A program made the position numbers and the translations under genes. The notes beneath the pieces are model-generated. The model was given only the letters and a program-made list of their open reading frames with translations, was not told the origin of the DNA and did no database searches. This document shows, one piece after another, positions 34,777 to 43,788 of a stretch of DNA of 64,000 bases (position 1 is its first letter; every line of letters begins with the position of its first letter). The DNA comes from Gammaproteobacteria bacterium. Lineage in GTDB: Bacteria; Pseudomonadota; Gammaproteobacteria; Pseudomonadales; Halieaceae. The stretch is taken from positions 1 to 64,000 of the forward strand of contig JAUICG010000012.1 in the NCBI GenBank assembly GCA_030427485.1. The letters are read 5' to 3'.

Positions 34777-35610
34777 TTACAGCTTGAAGACCCGGTGCGC
34801 GTTGCCGCCGAGGAACAACCGCCGCGCCGCGTCGTCCAGCGACAGTTCATCGAGGCCCTCCAGCGCCTTCGCCGGCGTAATCATGGGGTAGTTCGTGCCG
34901 AACAGTACTTTGCTGCGGCCGTGCCCCCGCATGAAATCCACCAGGGCTCGCGGATACCGCCTGACGGTATAGGCGGAGGTGTCGATATACACATTTTCGT
35001 GTTTGGTGGCGACCGCAATTGCCTCTTCCGTCCAGGGGTAGCCGATGTGCCCCCCGACGATCACGAGCTCGGGAAAATCCAGCGCTACTTGGTCCAGGTA
35101 AATCGGACGCCCCACTTCCGAGGGCATCAGCGGCCCGGTGTGGCCGATCTGCGTACAGAACGGCACGCCCAGGTCGCAGCATGCCGTGTACACCGGGTAG
35201 AACCGGCGATCGGTGGGCGGCACTTCCCACAGCCAGGGCAGCACGCGGATCGCCTTGAAGCCCAGTTCCCCGACACAGCGGCGGATTTCCCGGACCGCAT
35301 CCATCGGCCTTGCTATGTCGACGGAACCCACCCCGACCAGCCTGTCGGGCGCCGCCGCGACGAAGCTCGCGACCTCGTCGTTGGAAATCATCACATTGCG
35401 GGGGGCGACCCACGCGCTGATCAGGCTGCGCTCAACCCCCGCCTGAGCCATTGCCCCGAGCGTGACTTCAATCGGGATGTCGCTGGCGGGAATCTGGTCT
35501 TTGGTCCAGCGACGCAGAGACTCGAAGACCGGGTCCTGCAGGTGCCGGAGTGTCGGGTGCTGTGCCCAGGCGTCTATAATCATCAGCTGTTCTCTCGTGG
35601 TGTCCAACAT
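34777..35610 (-). CDS. Amidohydrolase family protein (metal-dependent hydrolase/decarboxylase)
   Basis: A 277-residue TIM-barrel protein of the amidohydrolase-2 group (ACMS decarboxylase/uracil-dihydro-type). After MIIDAWAQH (the first metal ligand position) come FKAIRVLPW, TQIGHTGPL, VIVGGHIGYPW with a His ligand, VYIDTSAYTV and VLFGTNYPM, which supplies the C-terminal residue of this family. It would decarboxylate or hydrolyse a cyclic or keto acid in the cytoplasm. The start could also be ATG 35583. It is followed by the DUF6010-like gene. Confidence 0.9.
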   Translation of the reverse strand: MLDTTREQLMIIDAWAQHPTLRHLQDPVFESLRRWTKDQIPASDIPIEVTLGAMAQAGVERSLISAWVAPRNVMISNDEVASFVAAAPDRLVGVGSVDIARPMDAVREIRRCVGELGFKAIRVLPWLWEVPPTDRRFYPVYTACCDLGVPFCTQIGHTGPLMPSEVGRPIYLDQVALDFPELVIVGGHIGYPWTEEAIAVATKHENVYIDTSAYTVRRYPRALVDFMRGHGRSKVLFGTNYPMITPAKALEGLDELSLDDAARRLFLGGNAHRVFKL

Positions 35611-35682
35611 TGCTGCCCTTGCCGTTGTGGGAGTTCACCGGGATAGCGTTGCAAAACAACTCGCCCGGTGCGCGAGTTGAGG

Positions 35683-36486
35683 CTAGCGCCCCTCCAGCCT
35701 GGGCGTGCGCTTCTGCGCGAACGCGTCGAGACACTCGCGAAAATCAGCGCTGCGTGTGGTCAGCAGCCACTGGTCGTGATCCATGTGCATGATCGATTCG
35801 CCGAGCGCCTGGGAGTAGCGGTTGATGCTGCGCTTGATCATCTGTACTGCGATGGGCGGCAGCGAAGCGTACTCACCGGCCCAGTCCATGGCCTGCCCCT
35901 GTAGCTGGTCCGCTGTGCAAACCCGGTCCAGCAAACCCCAGTCGAGCAACTGCGCCGCGTCCAGCAGTCTGCCTGACATCGCGAGCTGCTTGGCGCGCGC
36001 CGGCCCCAGCAGTTCGACGAAGGCGGGGATGGCGTGCCACATCAGGTTCATGCCGATCTTGACTTCGCCCAGCCCCAGCCGGGCCTCTTCGCTGGCGACA
36101 CGGAAGTCACAGGCGGCGGCGAGGCAGGCGCCGGCGCCGGTGGCAACGCCCTGCACGGCGCACACCGTGGGCTGCGGCAGGTCTCGCAGGTTGCGCATCA
36201 GTGTCGCGCCAAGTTCCGCTTCGCGCCTGGCGACCAGCAGGGAGGGCTCGCTGAGAATGTCACCCACCTGGCCGAGGTCGGCGCCTACCGAAAAGGTCTC
36301 GCCGCGGGCACAGAGCACCACGGCGCGAATCGTCTCGTCGGCGGCGATAGTCTCCAGGTGCGATAGCAACTGCAGCATCATCTCGCGGTTCATCGCATTG
36401 CGTTTTTCCTCCCTGGCCAGTGTGAGCACGGCTATCTGCGCTTCCCGGGTGAGTAGGACGTGGGACGTATCATTTGTTCCGGTCAT
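35683..36486 (-). CDS. Enoyl-CoA hydratase/isomerase (crotonase family)
   Basis: A 267-residue crotonase. Oxyanion residues are in ARGETFSVGADL and VQGVATGAGACLAA; the GAGACLA in place of the commoner GGGxELA is a small variation. The conserved Glu lies in LGLGEVKIGMNL. The substrate is probably an acyl-CoA of the same pathway as the other two crotonases. It is the last gene before the 293-bp gap to the CMD-family gene and the first of the run down to 32903. Confidence 0.92.
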   Translation of the reverse strand: MTGTNDTSHVLLTREAQIAVLTLAREEKRNAMNREMMLQLLSHLETIAADETIRAVVLCARGETFSVGADLGQVGDILSEPSLLVARREAELGATLMRNLRDLPQPTVCAVQGVATGAGACLAAACDFRVASEEARLGLGEVKIGMNLMWHAIPAFVELLGPARAKQLAMSGRLLDAAQLLDWGLLDRVCTADQLQGQAMDWAGEYASLPPIAVQMIKRSINRYSQALGESIMHMDHDQWLLTTRSADFRECLDAFAQKRTPRLEGR

Positions 36487-36779
36487 GGTTTCAGCACCTG
36501 AAGTGGTTGTCGTTAATGCACACTAGATGCGCGGCGCCTGCTTAGATACTGTGCGCTGCACTTCGCCACAGCTGGCCAAACAGCGGGATTGAACATCAGG
36601 CAGGAGGCGGCTGCGCCATGCCGGGACGAATTGATGAAGGGAAACATGGCCCGCAAGCCCCGGGTCTCCTCAGTCCGCAAATCGCCGGTGGCGCCACCGA
36701 AGTTTAGGGTACTTACCACCGGGCGAAAACCCCGGGGTTTGAATCCGCGGCGGACTGTTGCCAGCCCGGTTTCGGGCGC
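36487..36779. other. Gene-free 293-bp gap with a 14-bp palindrome
   Basis: No supported gene. A perfect palindrome, CGGTGGCGCCACCG, lies at 36686-36699. A short plus-strand frame from about 36589 contains MARKPR at 36646, reminiscent of the N-terminus of REP-associated transposases, but nothing after it matches. The gap separates the crotonase promoter side from the end of the CMD gene. Confidence 0.4.
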
Positions 36780-37169
36780 CTAGGCGGATTTGGCGCTCTT
36801 TTCCTTCTCGAATTCCGCGATCGCTTCCTCGATCGGCACCAGCATCGCGGCCGCGCGCGGGTAACCGGCGTACTGCGCGATAAACAGCAGGAATTCCCGC
36901 GCTTCTTCGGGGTTGATTTCACCGCGCTTCAGCGACGCCTTGATCTGTATCTTGAAGGTTGCCGCCTCGCCTTTCTCGGCAAGGATGCCCAGCAGCAGGA
37001 TACGCTTGTCGCGCATGGACAGCGTGTCGCGCGTCCACAGCTCGGCGAATAACTGCCTCAGCATGTTATCGGAAAAGGCGTAGCTCCCCTCGGGCGGTAC
37101 GATCACGTCGCCGGCATATACATCCTTTATCGTCGCCTCGCCCAGTTTCCAGCGTTCGCTGTCATCCAT
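36780..37169 (-). CDS. Carboxymuconolactone decarboxylase-like (CMD) family protein
   Basis: A 129-residue protein. The conserved helices LSMRDKRILLLGILAEKGE and REFLLFIAQYAGYPRAAAML match CMD-family proteins (general fold of AhpD and CMD). No CxxC pair is present, so an AhpD-type redox role is unlikely; gamma-CMD-like decarboxylase or lyase action is the nearest call. Last gene of a unit transcribed from the MarR gene through the di-iron hydroxylase. The stop is followed by the 293-bp gap. Confidence 0.85.
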   Translation of the reverse strand: MDDSERWKLGEATIKDVYAGDVIVPPEGSYAFSDNMLRQLFAELWTRDTLSMRDKRILLLGILAEKGEAATFKIQIKASLKRGEINPEEAREFLLFIAQYAGYPRAAAMLVPIEEAIAEFEKEKSAKSA

Positions 37170-37187
37170 TGCGGTTCTCCCTTCAGA

Positions 37188-37916
37188 TTAGTCCAGTGTG
37201 CCGAAGATCTTGTCGTAGAACAGTGTGATCGTCGCGTAGTTGCCCTTGTGCATATTCTCGTGGTGCACGTGGTGCTTGGCCACGATCCAGTTCAGGGTTT
37301 TGTACGGCGAGCGTGGCAGGTCGAAAAACACGTGGTTGATCTGGTTGATGTTGGTGAAGATCACGAAGGTCGCCACGACCGTCACGAGGTGGAATGGGCC
37401 CATCAACGGGGCCAGTATCACCACCGTTCCCATGAACAATGCCAGCCCGACGAAGGTTTCCAGCGGATGCACGTAGTGCGAGTCCAGATAGGTGGGATTG
37501 CGCGCCTGATGGTGCACGGCGTGTACCTTGCGCATCGCGCCCTGGCCGTGAAACCAGAAACGGTGGGACAGGTAGTAGAACAGGTCGTAGACCATCAGGA
37601 TGACGAAGATGTCCAGTAACATGCTGGTCACCGGCTGCGCCGCGAATGTGACGCAGAACGGCAGCAGCACCAGGAAGAAGGTGATGTTGCAGTACAGGCC
37701 GACCTTCTGCGATGCGCGCACCATCGGCGGGTACTTTTCCTGCTTCCACTTGGCCTTGTCCTTCTCCTTGTTCTGCGCGCGCATCTCGCTCAGTGCGGGC
37801 ACGCTGAACACCAGCTTTTTACCTACGACGGTGATTGCCACGATGCACGCCAGCGTCGCGAGCGAGCCGAGGATGTTGTAGTGTTCCCACACGGTGGAGA
37901 GCCAGTCGTTGAACAT
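37188..37916 (-). CDS. Sterol desaturase/fatty acid hydroxylase family protein
   Basis: A 242-residue membrane-bound di-iron oxygenase. It has three histidine clusters of the family: HRFWFH near residue 110, HAVHH near 125, and KHHVHHENMH near 215. Two or three hydrophobic helices precede and follow (LATLACIVAITVVGK, FFLVLLPFCVTFA, FVGLALFMGTVVIL). Such enzymes hydroxylate or desaturate lipids, sterols or carotenoids using electrons from a reductase. It sits between the MarR regulator (6 bp) and the CMD gene (18 bp), so the three are one transcript. The substrate is unknown. Confidence 0.92.
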   Translation of the reverse strand: MFNDWLSTVWEHYNILGSLATLACIVAITVVGKKLVFSVPALSEMRAQNKEKDKAKWKQEKYPPMVRASQKVGLYCNITFFLVLLPFCVTFAAQPVTSMLLDIFVILMVYDLFYYLSHRFWFHGQGAMRKVHAVHHQARNPTYLDSHYVHPLETFVGLALFMGTVVILAPLMGPFHLVTVVATFVIFTNINQINHVFFDLPRSPYKTLNWIVAKHHVHHENMHKGNYATITLFYDKIFGTLD

Positions 37917-37922
37917 TGTCGT

Positions 37923-38984
37923 TTACCTCTCAGTAGCGGTGGCATCCAGCAGCAGCCGCGCCAGGGCGCGGCTGTCGTGATCGCCCAGTTGCAGTTGTAA
38001 CTGGCGGGCCAGCAGACTCAGGTCCACTGCGCCCCTGTGTTCAAAAATGTCCTGTTCGAGCTGCAGTCCGCGATACAGCGCGTACAGCGTCTCGTTCATG
38101 CGCTTGAGCGCGGCGCGGCCGATGAGGCCGGCGAATTCGTCCTCGAGTTGGTCGACACCGGCCACGGAGTCGGCAATCAACTGCCGTCCGCGATCGGTGA
38201 ACTGCAGCACCACCTGGCGCGCGTCCAGCGGGTCCGGCTGGCGTTGCAGGTAGCCCAGCTCCTCCAGTTCGGTGGCGATGGCGCTGATGGCCTGTTTACT
38301 GACGTCGTGGGCCGCCGCCATCTGCTGGATGCGACCGCCGTCGGGGCCGATCAGCGTCAACACCTGGCCGAACGACAGTTTGAGTCCACTGTGGCCCCGC
38401 GCCCGGGTCAGTTCCATCAGGCGCTGCATGATGTAGTCCGAAAGCCTCGGCAACCATCCCCCCATCACGGTGCCGGCGGCGCCGAGCGGCTGTGTCGCGA
38501 GTCCCAGGGAGGGGTGCAGGCTGATCCTGCCCAGCGATTTGCTGGCGTCGGCGAAGCGATCCGCGCCGACGATCGCGGCGAAGGCCCTGTCGAGCTCCGC
38601 AACGATGCGCGCTCCGTCGCGGCGCAACTGCCTGCCGCGCGCCGACAGGGACAGCTGCCTGGCCCGGCCATCCGCCGGGTCAGCGGTACTTTCGATGTAA
38701 CCCGCGGCCGCTATCTGTTTTACCGCCTGGTTGCAGGCCTGGCGTGAAATGCCCAGGCAGTCGGCCAACTCCGTGAGCCGCCTGCTTTCCTCGCCCAACA
38801 GCATGATGTAAGGGGCGAAACCCAGGCGCAGTGCCGTGTGACCGCGCTGTTCCCGCAGCACGTTCATCAGGCTGTTCTGGAAGTAGAGCGCCACACCGAG
38901 CAGGTGTCGGGAAAAGTTGTGGCGGTACCTGTTCCAGACGAAATCCGGGTCGCCGGCTGTGGGCTTGGTTGCACTCATGGACAA
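37923..38984 (-). CDS. Double MarR-family regulator
   Basis: A 353-residue protein holding two complete MarR winged-helix domains in one chain; a standard MarR has about 150. The first domain reads RLTELADCLGISRQACNQA and ADPADGRARQLSLSARGR (about 69-118), the second RIQQMAAAHDVSKQAISAI and PDPLDARQVVLQFTDRGR (about 217-266). MarR proteins bind palindromes as dimers, so this chain probably acts as an intrinsic dimer or as a tetramer binding paired sites. Directly upstream is ATTGACT-ACA-AGTCAAT (38998-39014), its likely operator. It controls its own operon and, by position, the divergent 39131 operon. Confidence 0.9.
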   Translation of the reverse strand: MSMSATKPTAGDPDFVWNRYRHNFSRHLLGVALYFQNSLMNVLREQRGHTALRLGFAPYIMLLGEESRRLTELADCLGISRQACNQAVKQIAAAGYIESTADPADGRARQLSLSARGRQLRRDGARIVAELDRAFAAIVGADRFADASKSLGRISLHPSLGLATQPLGAAGTVMGGWLPRLSDYIMQRLMELTRARGHSGLKLSFGQVLTLIGPDGGRIQQMAAAHDVSKQAISAIATELEELGYLQRQPDPLDARQVVLQFTDRGRQLIADSVAGVDQLEDEFAGLIGRAALKRMNETLYALYRGLQLEQDIFEHRGAVDLSLLARQLQLQLGDHDSRALARLLLDATATER

Positions 38985-38997
38985 ATAGTAAATATAG

Positions 38998-39049
38998 ATT
39001 GACTACAAGTCAATATATGTTGACAATATATTTTTGTTGGCAGTACACT
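38998..39049. promoter_or_regulatory. MarR operator and divergent promoter
   Basis: ATTGACT-ACA-AGTCAAT (38998-39014) is a perfect 7-bp inverted repeat with a 3-bp spacer. Two of its half-sites are followed by a third TTGAC at 39020-39024. That third half-site starts the -35-like TTGACA (39020-39025), with TACACT at 39044-39049 as -10 after an 18-bp spacer, pointing towards the gene at 39131. Three half-sites in a row fit a double MarR chain. Confidence 0.6.
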
Positions 39050-39130
39050 CTGTTGCGCGATTAACAGCGTGCCTCTCGCCCACCCGTACCGGGTCAGCGG
39101 CGGTAAGGGGTAATAAATAAAGGAGAGCTC

Positions 39131-40006
39131 ATGAGCACACTAACGAACGTCGGGTATATCGGGCTCGGCAATATCGGCAAGCCGTCCGCGCAGCGCCTGA
39201 TCTGTGATCGCTACAGGGCGCACGTGTACGACGTCTACGCGCCGGCCGTGGAAGAACTGGTGGCAGCGGGCGCGGTGGGTTGCGCGTCTGTTGCCGAACT
39301 GGCAGCGGCCTGCGTTCATATCGGAGTCTGCGTGCGCGATGACGCGCAGGTTCAGAACCTGCTGCATGGCGACGAAGGCATATTCGCCCACGCCGCGAAA
39401 GGTACGCTGATCGCGATTCACAGCACCGTGACCCAGGCCAGCCTGTTGCGCTGGGCGCAAGAGGCGCAGGCGCTGGGTCTGCGGCTTATCGACGCGCCGA
39501 TCACCGGCGGCGCCGACCGCGCCGCGCTGGGCACGCTGTGTTATATGGTCGGATGCAGCGAGGAGGAGTTGGCTGACTGTTCGCCGGTGTTCGAAACCTC
39601 GGCGGAGAAAGTCGTGCACGCGGGGGGTGTCGGCGCGGGTATCGCGTTGAAACTCTGCAATAATTTCATGCAGTACGCGGAGTTCGTGGCGATGGCAGAG
39701 GCGCTGCGCCTGGCCGAGTCCTGCGGCCTGAATGCCGAGGTGATGCGTGAAGTGGGCCTCAGCAACGGCGTGGTCAACGAGCAGATGTTCAGGTTCGCGA
39801 CCGGCCGCAACTCCTATCTCGTACCGAGCGACGACCCGGGCATCCGGCAGTATTTCAATACGATGGGCGAACTGGCGAAGAAGGACCTCGATTGCGCGAT
39901 CACCACCGCAGCCGAGAAGGGCGTGGTGATGCCCACCTGCGAATTCCTGCACAAACGCATCGTCGACGTCTTCATGGGTCGTGACGAGTCGGCGCCGCCG
40001 AAATGA
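39131..40006 (+). CDS. NAD(P)-dependent 3-hydroxyisobutyrate dehydrogenase-family oxidoreductase
   Basis: A 291-residue beta-hydroxyacid dehydrogenase. The cofactor motif GYIGLGNIGKP is at the N-terminus, TLIAIHSTVTQ precedes the substrate-binding region DAPITGG, and the catalytic Lys is in ALKLCNNFMQ. AGGAGAG lies ten bases before the ATG. It reduces or oxidises a short hydroxy acid. It overlaps the LLM gene by four bases, so the pair is co-translated from the MarR-controlled promoter. Confidence 0.93.
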   Translation: MSTLTNVGYIGLGNIGKPSAQRLICDRYRAHVYDVYAPAVEELVAAGAVGCASVAELAAACVHIGVCVRDDAQVQNLLHGDEGIFAHAAKGTLIAIHSTVTQASLLRWAQEAQALGLRLIDAPITGGADRAALGTLCYMVGCSEEELADCSPVFETSAEKVVHAGGVGAGIALKLCNNFMQYAEFVAMAEALRLAESCGLNAEVMREVGLSNGVVNEQMFRFATGRNSYLVPSDDPGIRQYFNTMGELAKKDLDCAITTAAEKGVVMPTCEFLHKRIVDVFMGRDESAPPK

Positions 40007-40911
40007 GATTCTGGATTTCACTGGTCAACACGGAAGAAGTCGACCAGTTCATCGCGATCGCACAGAAAGCGGAGGAACTCGGTTTCGAGGGCATTACCGT
40101 GCCGGACCACCTGGCCTATCCGGCAATGATAGAAACCCCATACCCCTACACGGAAGACGGCAAGGTCTGGTGGCCGAACACCAATCCGTGGATGGACCCC
40201 TGGGTGACGCTCACGGCGATGGGCGTGGCCACCACGCGCCTGCGCATGGCGACGAACATCTACCTGGCGGCCCTGAGAGATCCCTTCACCGTATCGCGCG
40301 CGGTCAGTGCCGCCGCGGTTCTGACCAATAACCGCGTCGCCTGTGGCGTCTCCGCCGGGTGGCTGCCGGAAGAGTTCCGGATCGCGGGCGTGGATTTCCC
40401 GTCCCGCGGGCGTCGCCTGGACGAGGTGATCACCGCGGTGCGCGCGCTCAACACCGGGGAGGTGACCAGCCATCACGGAGAGTTCTTTGACTTCGATGGC
40501 GTGATCATGTCGCCGGTGCCGACCGAGCCCGTGCCGTTCTGGGTCGGCGGCAAGAGTAAAGCGGCACTGCGCAGGGCCGCAGATAACGACGGCTGGCTGG
40601 GCGTGCCACTGCACAACGATGCGATGAAAGCCGTTATCGCGGATATCTTCGAATTGCGACGGCGGAACGGCAAGTACGAGGAGCCTTTCCAGGTGATGAT
40701 CAGCGCGATGGAAGCCTATACGCCCGAGTTTATCCAATCGCTGGACCCCGCGGGCACCTACCACGCCAGCACGCTGCCGTGGACCCCGTCGCCCTGGGGT
40801 CGCGCGTTCTGGGTCGAAGAAGGCGAAGATCACAGGGACGTCAATGTGAAGTTCCGCGCGATGGAGCGGTTCAAGGTGATGATGCAGAAGTTCGGGCTCT
40901 GGGACGAGTAG
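40003..40911 (+). CDS. LLM-class (luciferase-like) flavin oxidoreductase
   Basis: A 302-residue TIM-barrel flavoprotein. The opening RFWISLVNTEEVD and SPVPTEPVPFWVGGKSK with GRRLDEVI are typical of the TIGR03619-type F420- or FMN-dependent family. It probably hydroxylates or reduces a small organic compound. ATGA overlap with the preceding dehydrogenase. The product acts next to it in the same route. The cofactor (FMN or F420) cannot be decided from sequence; F420 genes are not in this window. Confidence 0.9.
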   Translation: MRFWISLVNTEEVDQFIAIAQKAEELGFEGITVPDHLAYPAMIETPYPYTEDGKVWWPNTNPWMDPWVTLTAMGVATTRLRMATNIYLAALRDPFTVSRAVSAAAVLTNNRVACGVSAGWLPEEFRIAGVDFPSRGRRLDEVITAVRALNTGEVTSHHGEFFDFDGVIMSPVPTEPVPFWVGGKSKAALRRAADNDGWLGVPLHNDAMKAVIADIFELRRRNGKYEEPFQVMISAMEAYTPEFIQSLDPAGTYHASTLPWTPSPWGRAFWVEEGEDHRDVNVKFRAMERFKVMMQKFGLWDE

Positions 40912-41010
40912 CCGGGCGCGATACTGCGGCAGGATCAGTCGCTGTCCGGCAGGGAACACCCTGCGTTGGAGGCAAACAAGACCCCCATCAAGATCGACAG
41001 TGCAGTGTGA

Positions 41011-41823
41011 TCAGTTCGATGAAAGCAGTGATTGCTGGATTGCCTCGCCCAGCATCACCAGGGCGTCACGCCGCGGCATCGCCGCGATCGCGCTGAACAT
41101 TGCCTCGTTCTGTTCGCCGGCGATAAACGTGGGGCCATCGGTGAGTTTATCCAGGGTCAATTGCACGACAGACGCCGGCGACATCATGCCGCTGACTTTG
41201 GCGCGGTCCACACCCTGCAACGCGTGCGCCTCGGTGTCTGTGCTGCCCGGGCAGACAGCCACCACATCGATTCCGCGGGGCGAGAGCTCGCCCCACAGTC
41301 CTTCGGCCAGGCTGTTTACGAACGCCTTGCTTGCCGAGTACGACGCGGAATTGGGAAAACCCAGCAGCCCCTCGACGGAACTGGTGAGAACAATGCCGCC
41401 GCTGCCGCGCGCGAGAAAGCGTGGTATGAAGGCGTGCGTCAGTTGCATGGGCGCGTGGCAATTCACCATCAGCATGTCCGTCATTGTAGGTGCGTCGTTC
41501 TGGTGGTGAGGGCCTTTCAGGCCGAAGCCGGCGTTGCTGACCAGCAGCCCGATATCCAGCCCCGCCGTGGCGGCGATCACCGTGTCGACAGCGCCGGGGG
41601 CGGCGAGGTCCGCTGCGAGAACGGTAGTCCGGGTGCCGTGAAGCGACTCCAGGCGCGCCGCGAGCGCGTTCAGGCGGGCTTCGCGGCGCGCTACCAGTAC
41701 GAGGTCGAACCCGGCGCCGGCCAGGTGAATGGCGAACTGTTCACCAATGCCTGACGAGGCGCCGGTAACCAGCGCCACCGGTTTGTATTTGTCCAGCAGG
41801 TGTGTGTTGTCCATGGTCATCAC
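41011..41823 (-). CDS. SDR-family short-chain dehydrogenase
   Basis: A 270-residue classical SDR. The cofactor motif is TGASSGIG, followed by LVSNAGFG in place of NNAG, the catalytic Ser is in LTSSVEGLLG, and YSASK is the Tyr-x3-Lys pair. It resembles the 3-oxoacyl/diacylglycerol-type SDRs that reduce or oxidise hydroxy lipids. It ends about 100 bp after the LLM gene's stop on the opposite strand; that gap holds nothing recognisable. Confidence 0.92.
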   Translation of the reverse strand: MMTMDNTHLLDKYKPVALVTGASSGIGEQFAIHLAGAGFDLVLVARREARLNALAARLESLHGTRTTVLAADLAAPGAVDTVIAATAGLDIGLLVSNAGFGLKGPHHQNDAPTMTDMLMVNCHAPMQLTHAFIPRFLARGSGGIVLTSSVEGLLGFPNSASYSASKAFVNSLAEGLWGELSPRGIDVVAVCPGSTDTEAHALQGVDRAKVSGMMSPASVVQLTLDKLTDGPTFIAGEQNEAMFSAIAAMPRRDALVMLGEAIQQSLLSSN

Positions 41824-41894
41824 TCCATTCCGTTGTCACCGTGTAATGTACCAGAGTCAGCCGTCGCCGGTTTGGCGCCCGCGCGGATACCCGC

Positions 41895-41946
41895 TGCGCT
41901 ACCTTTGCCCAGTATAACTCTTTGCGCTACCTTGCCGATTCCAGCC
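41895..41946. repeat. Short direct repeat in a divergent promoter gap
   Basis: TGCGCTACCTTTGCC at 41895-41909 and TGCGCTACCTTGCC at 41933-41946 are near-identical, 38 bp apart, within the 309-bp gap between the divergent SDR (41823) and VOC (42133) genes. Could be paired regulator sites; the rest of the gap shows no gene. Confidence 0.45.
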
Positions 41947-42132
41947 TCGTTTGCTCTTCCGTCGATAATTGCGTGCAGGATGGGATTGCCAGTCTATCGA
42001 CAATCAGGTTGAATGGCGTCAAATCCCAGGGGTATCAACAAATTCCGACGATCAATCCTCGCATCCGCTGAGGATTGCCGCGGCGACTGGCCCGCGCTGG
42101 AAGACACGCAATCAAACCCGAGGTGCACATTG

Positions 42133-42594
42133 ATGGATCACCCCATAGCGAGCGCATTGAATCTGCCGCCGGCTGACCAGGTCGGTTTTGTCTATCGCGA
42201 CCTGAAAAAAGCGATCGCGAGCTTCGAGCCGATTTTCGGCGAGTTCGATGTGCAGGAGTTCGGTGAGTTCGAATACAACTTTCGCGGCAAGCCCGAGAAG
42301 GCTGAGGTCATCTGCGCGTTTGCGTACAGCGGCGACCTGCAGATCGAACTGATCGGGTGGGTGTCGGGGGAGACGCCCCACAAGGAATTCCTCGACGCGG
42401 GCAAAGAAGGGATGCACCACATCCGCTTTCCGGTGGAAAACCTGGACGAGAAAGTCGCGGCCGCGGCGCAGTTTGGCTACAGGCCCATCTGGATGACCCG
42501 CTTTGGCGAGGGGCTGGCAGTCGCCTACCTGGAAAAGGAGGGGGAGCCGCTGGTGCTGGAGTTTTTCGAGAATATTCACGGCCGCATGGGTTAG
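42133..42594 (+). CDS. VOC-superfamily protein
   Basis: A 153-residue protein. The ATG at 42133 is chosen because the VOC fold begins [22 protein letters not shown] shortly after; the frame is open for another 40 codons upstream with no family match. The middle [22 protein letters not shown] and the end [13 protein letters not shown] through EPLVLEFFE supply the metal-ligand positions of the glyoxalase/dioxygenase superfamily. Its substrate is unknown. It precedes the unknown gene at 42698 by about 100 bp. Confidence 0.85.
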   Translation: MDHPIASALNLPPADQVGFVYRDLKKAIASFEPIFGEFDVQEFGEFEYNFRGKPEKAEVICAFAYSGDLQIELIGWVSGETPHKEFLDAGKEGMHHIRFPVENLDEKVAAAAQFGYRPIWMTRFGEGLAVAYLEKEGEPLVLEFFENIHGRMG

Positions 42595-42697
42595 CGGCGA
42601 GGCGGTGTCGCAAACCGGGAGCCGTCCAATTCGGCAGGACCCGGGCGGCCCCCAAGCACTCAGGAATCGACAGGCAAACGACAACGGGAGATATTGC

Positions 42698-43780
42698 ATG
42701 CTTTCAAAAATGGATGACTACCCAATTCACCAGATCAGCGACGTGGTGCGCCATGTCGCCACCTCGGATCGCAATTTCTACGATCGCTACTACTTCAACA
42801 TGCACAAATGCGATGACGAGATTTTCGTGGTCTTCGGTATGGGGCAGTATCCCGCCCTCGGCGTGCAGGACGCGTTTCTGCTGGTGCGACACGGCAATTC
42901 GCACCGGGTAATCCGCAGTTCCAAAGAGATCGACGATCGCGCCGACATCAGTGTCGGCCCGCTCAAAGTGGAGGTGCTGGAGGGCCTGCGGCGCCTGCGT
43001 GTCAGCGTCGAGCCCAACGAGTGGGGTATTGAGCTTGACGCAGTGTGGCAGGGGGAGCACGCGCCCATACTCGAGCCGAGGCACTATATCCGCCGGCGGG
43101 GCAGGACGCTGTTCGATACCATGCGATTCGCGCAGCTTGGCACCTGGGACGGCACGTTGAAGGTGGGAGACAAGGCGTGGGCAATCACGCCGGACAAGTG
43201 GATTGGCTCCAGGGACCGTTCCTGGGGTATCCGCCCGGTGGGGGAAGCCGAGCCGGCGGGTATCCACCAGGGCACGCCGTCGATGGAGGGGATGTGGAAC
43301 TATTTCCCGGTGATGTTCAAGGAATTCGCTCTTCTTTACCTCGTCAATGAAGACAACGACGGCAACAGGACGATCGACGAGGCGGTGCGTATCTGGAAGG
43401 ACGGAACGCGCGAACCCGAGTGGCTGGGACGGCCCGAACACGATCACGACTTCACGATGGCGGCCCCGTTCAAGGCGGATATCAGGCAGGGCCGTGTGCG
43501 CTTCCCCGACGCGCCGGGTGGCCCGCTGGAATTGATCGGTACACCGTTCCTGCAGACCTACCTGACCACCGGCACCGGGTACGGGCTGGAGCCGGACTGG
43601 CGCCACGGCATGTACCAGGGCGAGGGGGTGGTTACCCAGGGCGTCAGCTTCGATGTCGACAAGGATGACGTGTTCTACGGACTCGTGGAAACGCCGGCGC
43701 GCTTCGAACTCAACGGCGAGGTGGGCTATGGGATGATGGAGTTCGGCTTCTGGAGCAATTTCGATAAGTATATGCGCTAG
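42698..43780 (+). CDS. Uncharacterised protein, DUF7064-like
   Basis: A 360-residue cytoplasmic protein with no membrane segment or signal. The ATG at 42698 follows GGGAG by about 10 bases and an opening [11 protein letters not shown]. The body is rich in beta-strand patterns ([27 protein letters not shown]) and ends [14 protein letters not shown]. This resembles the DUF7064/7065 class of lipocalin-like proteins met near terpenoid and steroid genes; I place it there with low confidence. No catalytic residue identified. It is 8 bp from the convergent dipeptidase gene. Confidence 0.55.
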   Translation: MLSKMDDYPIHQISDVVRHVATSDRNFYDRYYFNMHKCDDEIFVVFGMGQYPALGVQDAFLLVRHGNSHRVIRSSKEIDDRADISVGPLKVEVLEGLRRLRVSVEPNEWGIELDAVWQGEHAPILEPRHYIRRRGRTLFDTMRFAQLGTWDGTLKVGDKAWAITPDKWIGSRDRSWGIRPVGEAEPAGIHQGTPSMEGMWNYFPVMFKEFALLYLVNEDNDGNRTIDEAVRIWKDGTREPEWLGRPEHDHDFTMAAPFKADIRQGRVRFPDAPGGPLELIGTPFLQTYLTTGTGYGLEPDWRHGMYQGEGVVTQGVSFDVDKDDVFYGLVETPARFELNGEVGYGMMEFGFWSNFDKYMR

Positions 43781-43788
43781 CACAAGTC

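Noticed and set aside
36589-36783. Small plus-strand frame with MARKPR, like a REP-associated transposase start
   Set aside because: Only six residues match, and the following sequence is unlike any transposase.
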